From Candidatus Tritonobacter lacicola (GTDB lineage Bacteria > Auribacterota > Tritonobacteria > Tritonobacterales > Tritonobacteraceae), in NCBI GenBank assembly GCA_030765135.1, contig JAVCDC010000040.1:1-54995 (forward strand): 54,995 nucleotides of DNA, given 5' to 3'. The position numbers and the translations under genes are program-made. A model generated the notes under the pieces. It ran no database searches. It worked only from the letters and a program-made list of their open reading frames with translations, and was not told where the DNA came from. Shown here one piece after another: positions 52,510-54,995 of this stretch. Position 1 is the stretch's first letter. Each line of letters begins with the position of its first letter.

Positions 52510-53307
52510 GTGAAAGATAACGCCACGACCAGGATCGCACTCACCATCGCCGGGTCCGACTCCGGCGGCGGTGCGGGAATACAGGCGGACCTCAAAACAT
52601 TCGCGCGATTCGGTGTCTTCGGGACATCCGCCATAACCTCCGTCACAGCCCAGAACACACTGGGCGTCCGCGCGATCCATGACATACCTCCCGGAATCGT
52701 CGGAGAGCAGATAGACGCCGTCCTCTCTGACATCGGCGCCGACGCCGTGAAGACGGGCATGCTCTCGAACTCGGCCATCGTAAAGACGGTCACGGAGAAA
52801 CTGGCGCAGTACGGCGTCCGGAACCTCGTCGTCGATCCCGTCATGGTGGCCAAGGGAGGAGAACGGCTGCTGCGCGACGAAGCGGTCGAGGCCCTCAAGG
52901 AGAACTTGCTGCCCCTCGCCCTCATCGTGACACCCAACACGGAAGAGGCCGCCGTCCTGGCAGGTTTTGCAGTCAACGACGAGAAGGAGATGGAGCGAGC
53001 GGCCCGTGTAATTCACGGCCTCGGCCCGAAATACGTCCTCGTGAAGGGGGGGCACCTGCAGGGCGACGCCGTCGACATCCTCTACGACGGGGAACGGTTC
53101 AAGCGCTACTCCTCAGAAAGGATAGATACCCGGCACACACACGGGACGGGCTGCACATACGCCGCGGCGATAGCGGCCAATCTCGCCCTCGGAAAGGACG
53201 CCGGGGAGGCCGTCGGCATCTCGAAGCGCTACATCACCGCGGCCATCCGCTCGGCCCCCCGCATCGGAGGGGGAAGGGGCCCCGTAAACCACTCGGCCGT
53301 ATTCTAA
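52510..53307 (+). CDS. thiD: Hydroxymethylpyrimidine/phosphomethylpyrimidine kinase
   Basis: A 265-residue ribokinase-fold enzyme that phosphorylates HMP and HMP-P for thiamine synthesis or salvage. The N-terminal [60 protein letters not shown] and the [14 protein letters not shown] anion hole with the catalytic base are all present. The GTG at 52510 is preferred because the conserved part begins soon after; TTG 52483 is the upstream alternative. No other thi gene or TPP riboswitch is seen, so salvage of HMP is possible. Confidence 0.94.
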   Translation: MKDNATTRIALTIAGSDSGGGAGIQADLKTFARFGVFGTSAITSVTAQNTLGVRAIHDIPPGIVGEQIDAVLSDIGADAVKTGMLSNSAIVKTVTEKLAQYGVRNLVVDPVMVAKGGERLLRDEAVEALKENLLPLALIVTPNTEEAAVLAGFAVNDEKEMERAARVIHGLGPKYVLVKGGHLQGDAVDILYDGERFKRYSSERIDTRHTHGTGCTYAAAIAANLALGKDAGEAVGISKRYITAAIRSAPRIGGGRGPVNHSAVF

Positions 53308-53658
53308 CCCCCTCCCCTTCTTACTCTTACTCGTACTCGTAATCGTAATCTTACTCTCACTCTTACTCTCACTCTTAATCGTAATCGTAGTCGCTATGAT
53401 CCGCGGATTTCATCTGTGAAACAATCAAACCATGATAGCTTCAGGCTCATGAAAATGCGCCACGCCAACAGGCAGGATCAGGATTACGATTACGAGTACG
53501 ATTACGAAAAGCTCTTAGAGAAGATACAGGTTACGAGCAGGCAGGCCACTCCATGGATCAGGCATCCTTCCGCATAAAACCACCAAAAAATAGGCAAGCA
53601 AAGCCTTGATCCACAAACTGCCGAACTGGTACAATGACCTGCCTGTCAGGGGGACCAG
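53308..53658. repeat. TACGAK repeats and gap between thiD and exbB
   Basis: TACTCTTACTCGTACTCGTA and AATCGTAATCTTACTCTCAC (53322-53392) form one array; the inverse ATTACGATTACGAGTACGAT lies at 53482-53505. The two arrays could pair across about 90 bases. No gene is present. A promoter for exbB is at 53606-53635. Confidence 0.6.
53606..53635 (+). promoter_or_regulatory. Sigma70-like promoter of exbB/exbD
   Basis: TTGATC (53606-53611), 18 bases, TACAAT (53630-53635), with the start near 53642 and a CAGGGGGACC ribosome site before the ATG at 53659. Confidence 0.6.
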
Positions 53659-54306
53659 ATGAACGCTTTCGGCATTATGAACTTCAACTTTATCGAAAAG
53701 GGCGGCCTGCTCATGTGGCCGATCGTCGGCTGCTCGGTCATCGCCCTTACTGTCTTCATCGAGAAGATGATCCACCTCCACCGCGCCAGGATAGACGCGG
53801 GCAAATTCCTGCACACCGTCCGGGAGACGTTGCGGGACGGCGGGACGGAGGAGGCGATCTACCTGTGCGAGGAAACGCCCGGCCCCGTTGCCGCCGTCAT
53901 CAAGGCGGCGCTGGAGCACGCCGGCGAGAGCAAGGAGGAAATGAAGGAGGCCGTCGAGGAGGTCTCCCTCCACGAGGTGCCGCGACTCGGGAAAAACCTT
54001 GTCATCCTGTCCACGGTCGCGCACATAACTCCCCTCCTGGGGCTGCTCGGCACGGTATCCGGCATGATACGGGCCTTCATGATGATCCAGGAGAAAGCCG
54101 GCCTGGCCAACCCCGGCGAACTCGCCCAGGGGATATGGGTGGCGCTGATCACAACCGCCGCGGGCCTCGTCGTGGCAATTCCAGCCTACGTCGCCTACAA
54201 CTACCTTGCCAGCCGCGTGGATACGCAGGTGCTCGACATGGAGAGGTGCGCGACAGACGTAATCAACATTCTCAGCAGGAGAGATGAAGCTTCGAAGGAC
54301 TCATGA
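53659..54306 (+). CDS. exbB: MotA/TolQ/ExbB proton-channel protein
   Basis: A 215-residue inner-membrane protein. It has three membrane helices (about 18-35, 113-135, 155-178), with the conserved HITPLLGLLGTVSGMIRAFM and ALITTAAGLVVAIPAYVAYN channel segments of the family. With ExbD it uses the proton motive force to energise an outer-membrane partner (TonB or Tol). Neither TonB nor TolA is in the window, so ExbB and TolQ cannot be told apart. Confidence 0.9.
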   Translation: MNAFGIMNFNFIEKGGLLMWPIVGCSVIALTVFIEKMIHLHRARIDAGKFLHTVRETLRDGGTEEAIYLCEETPGPVAAVIKAALEHAGESKEEMKEAVEEVSLHEVPRLGKNLVILSTVAHITPLLGLLGTVSGMIRAFMMIQEKAGLANPGELAQGIWVALITTAAGLVVAIPAYVAYNYLASRVDTQVLDMERCATDVINILSRRDEASKDS

Positions 54307-54706
54307 GATCGACAGGGGGAGGATGGACATAACCCCCCTCATAGACGTCGTACTCCTTCTCCTGCTCTTCTTCATGCTCTCCAGCTCGTTCGTCATCCAC
54401 TCGGGAATCAACGTGCGTCTCCCCGAATCCGAGGCGGCGCAACCCTACCGGGAGTCGAAACTTACAGTGGCAATAACCAGGGAGGAGAGAATATACCTGG
54501 AGGGGAAAGAGATCGATATCGACAGCCTCAGGGAACAAATGGAGTTCACCTCGCGGGACGCCCCGGATACCGTCGTCGTCCTCCAGGCCGACAGGGACGT
54601 GAAACACGGACTGGTCGTCTCCATCATGGGCATCGTTAAAAAAGCCGGCCTGGAGAGGCTGGCCATCGCCTCCAAGCCGGCTGAAAAAACAGAACATAAA
54701 AAATAG
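54284..54706 (+). CDS. exbD: ExbD/TolR-family biopolymer transport protein
   Basis: A 140-residue protein with one N-terminal membrane helix. The hallmark DITPLIDVVLLLLLFFMLSS carries the essential aspartate (Asp21). The periplasmic part follows (VRLPESEAA..., TVVVLQADRDVKHGLVVSIM). It overlaps exbB by 23 bases, so the two are translated together. Confidence 0.92.
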   Translation: MKLRRTHEIDRGRMDITPLIDVVLLLLLFFMLSSSFVIHSGINVRLPESEAAQPYRESKLTVAITREERIYLEGKEIDIDSLREQMEFTSRDAPDTVVVLQADRDVKHGLVVSIMGIVKKAGLERLAIASKPAEKTEHKK

Positions 54707-54729
54707 CCACTAAGTCACAAAGGACTACT

Positions 54730-54909
54730 GTGGATTTTGCACCTTTACCCGAGAAAGAAGAAAGTATCGCAAGAAAAATAGTAGATGCTGCATATGCCGT
54801 GCATAAAAACCTTGGGCCAGGTTTGCTTGAAAGGATTTATGAAGTTTGTTTTTGTCATGAGCTTTCTAACCTGAATTATTCATGTGATTCCGAAAACCGG
54901 CATAGATAG
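54730..54909 (+). pseudogene. Truncated GxxExxY-family protein
   Basis: A GTG-initiated frame of 59 residues matches the first third of the GxxExxY (PD-(D/E)XK-like) family: SIARKIVDAAYAVHKNLGPG then LLERIYEVCFCHEL, with the GLLERIY motif. The protein normally runs to about 130 residues with a nuclease core; here a stop follows SENRHR and the downstream sequence is unrelated. A short frame with GTG start and no clear ribosome site is unlikely to be functional. Confidence 0.8.
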
Positions 54910-54995
54910 CAGGGAAGTTTGCTTCTCAGCGATCTGGCGAAAAATTGATTTTTTAGATTGATATAGCGCAATCAACTGATTACCAGGACATTACG
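54910..54995. other. AT-rich end of window
   Basis: Nothing recognisable; the sequence is AT-rich and unrelated to the missing part of the GxxExxY gene. Confidence 0.3.

Noticed and set aside
53322..53392. CRISPR-like array
   Set aside because: The units are 6 bases, degenerate and without unique spacers; no cas genes are present.
1..54995. tRNA or rRNA genes
   Set aside because: No cloverleaf with a GTTC-A/G-A arm or CCA-like end, and no conserved rRNA segment, was noticed on either strand by eye.

Overview
The window looks like chromosomal DNA of a Gram-negative, high-GC bacterium. It has an ExbB/ExbD pair, a lipoprotein-type ApbE, an exosortase/EpsI pair, a Wzx-type flippase and a BirA-type biotin operator. 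Gene content and the many dispersed intergenic palindromes suggest a deltaproteobacterial or uncultivated candidate-phylum lineage, but nothing here fixes the taxonomy. No rRNA, tRNA, CRISPR array or complete insertion sequence was seen.

Layout. (1) 0.2-11.8 kb, minus strand: mtnA, a CPBP protease, peptide deformylase, a two-ACT-domain regulator, a PAP2 phosphatase, then a biotin operon read bioB-KR-KAS-bioF-bioA-bioD. The operon has its own ketoacyl synthase and ketoreductase and a BirA-like operator at 11025-11056. A JAMM protease and a NIL-domain protein lie upstream. (2) 12.0-17.0 kb, plus strand: nucleotidyltransferase, FAD oxidoreductase, glycosyltransferase 2, exosortase, EpsI. (3) 17.2-19.8 kb: apbE, and moeA overlapping a short tatA. 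(4) 20.0-31.7 kb: an accessory region rich in repeats. It holds a methyltransferase, three secreted hydrolases that share an unusual C-terminal tag, a Fic remnant, an AAA ATPase, small orphan genes and an AT-rich GT39-like gene. (5) 33.0-48.9 kb: a surface polysaccharide cluster with epimerase, aminotransferase, AsnB, a deacetylase-methyltransferase fusion, flippase, a sulfatase-like enzyme, glycosyltransferase, a membrane-fused spermidine synthase-like protein, deacetylase, a FemAB-like protein and a methyltransferase. (6) 49.0-55.0 kb: a lone pseudopilin, two tandem TPR paralogues, thiD, exbB/exbD and a broken GxxExxY gene.

The most interesting signal is a C-terminal tag of about 32-37 residues, of the form [IV]R[IV]N[FY]QP...P..Y...(D)...[FY]GW[QK]-stop. 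It ends three otherwise unrelated secreted enzymes: an endonuclease/phosphatase-family protein, a purple-acid-phosphatase-like multidomain protein and a GH16-like protein. The same window encodes an exosortase with no recognisable PEP-CTERM substrate. Second is the biotin operon, in which dedicated fatty-acid-type enzymes appear to replace BioC/BioH. Regulation that can be read directly includes the BirA-like operator, a sigma70-like promoter with an operator-like dyad in front of the GH16/phosphatase operon, and an orphan CRP-type dyad.
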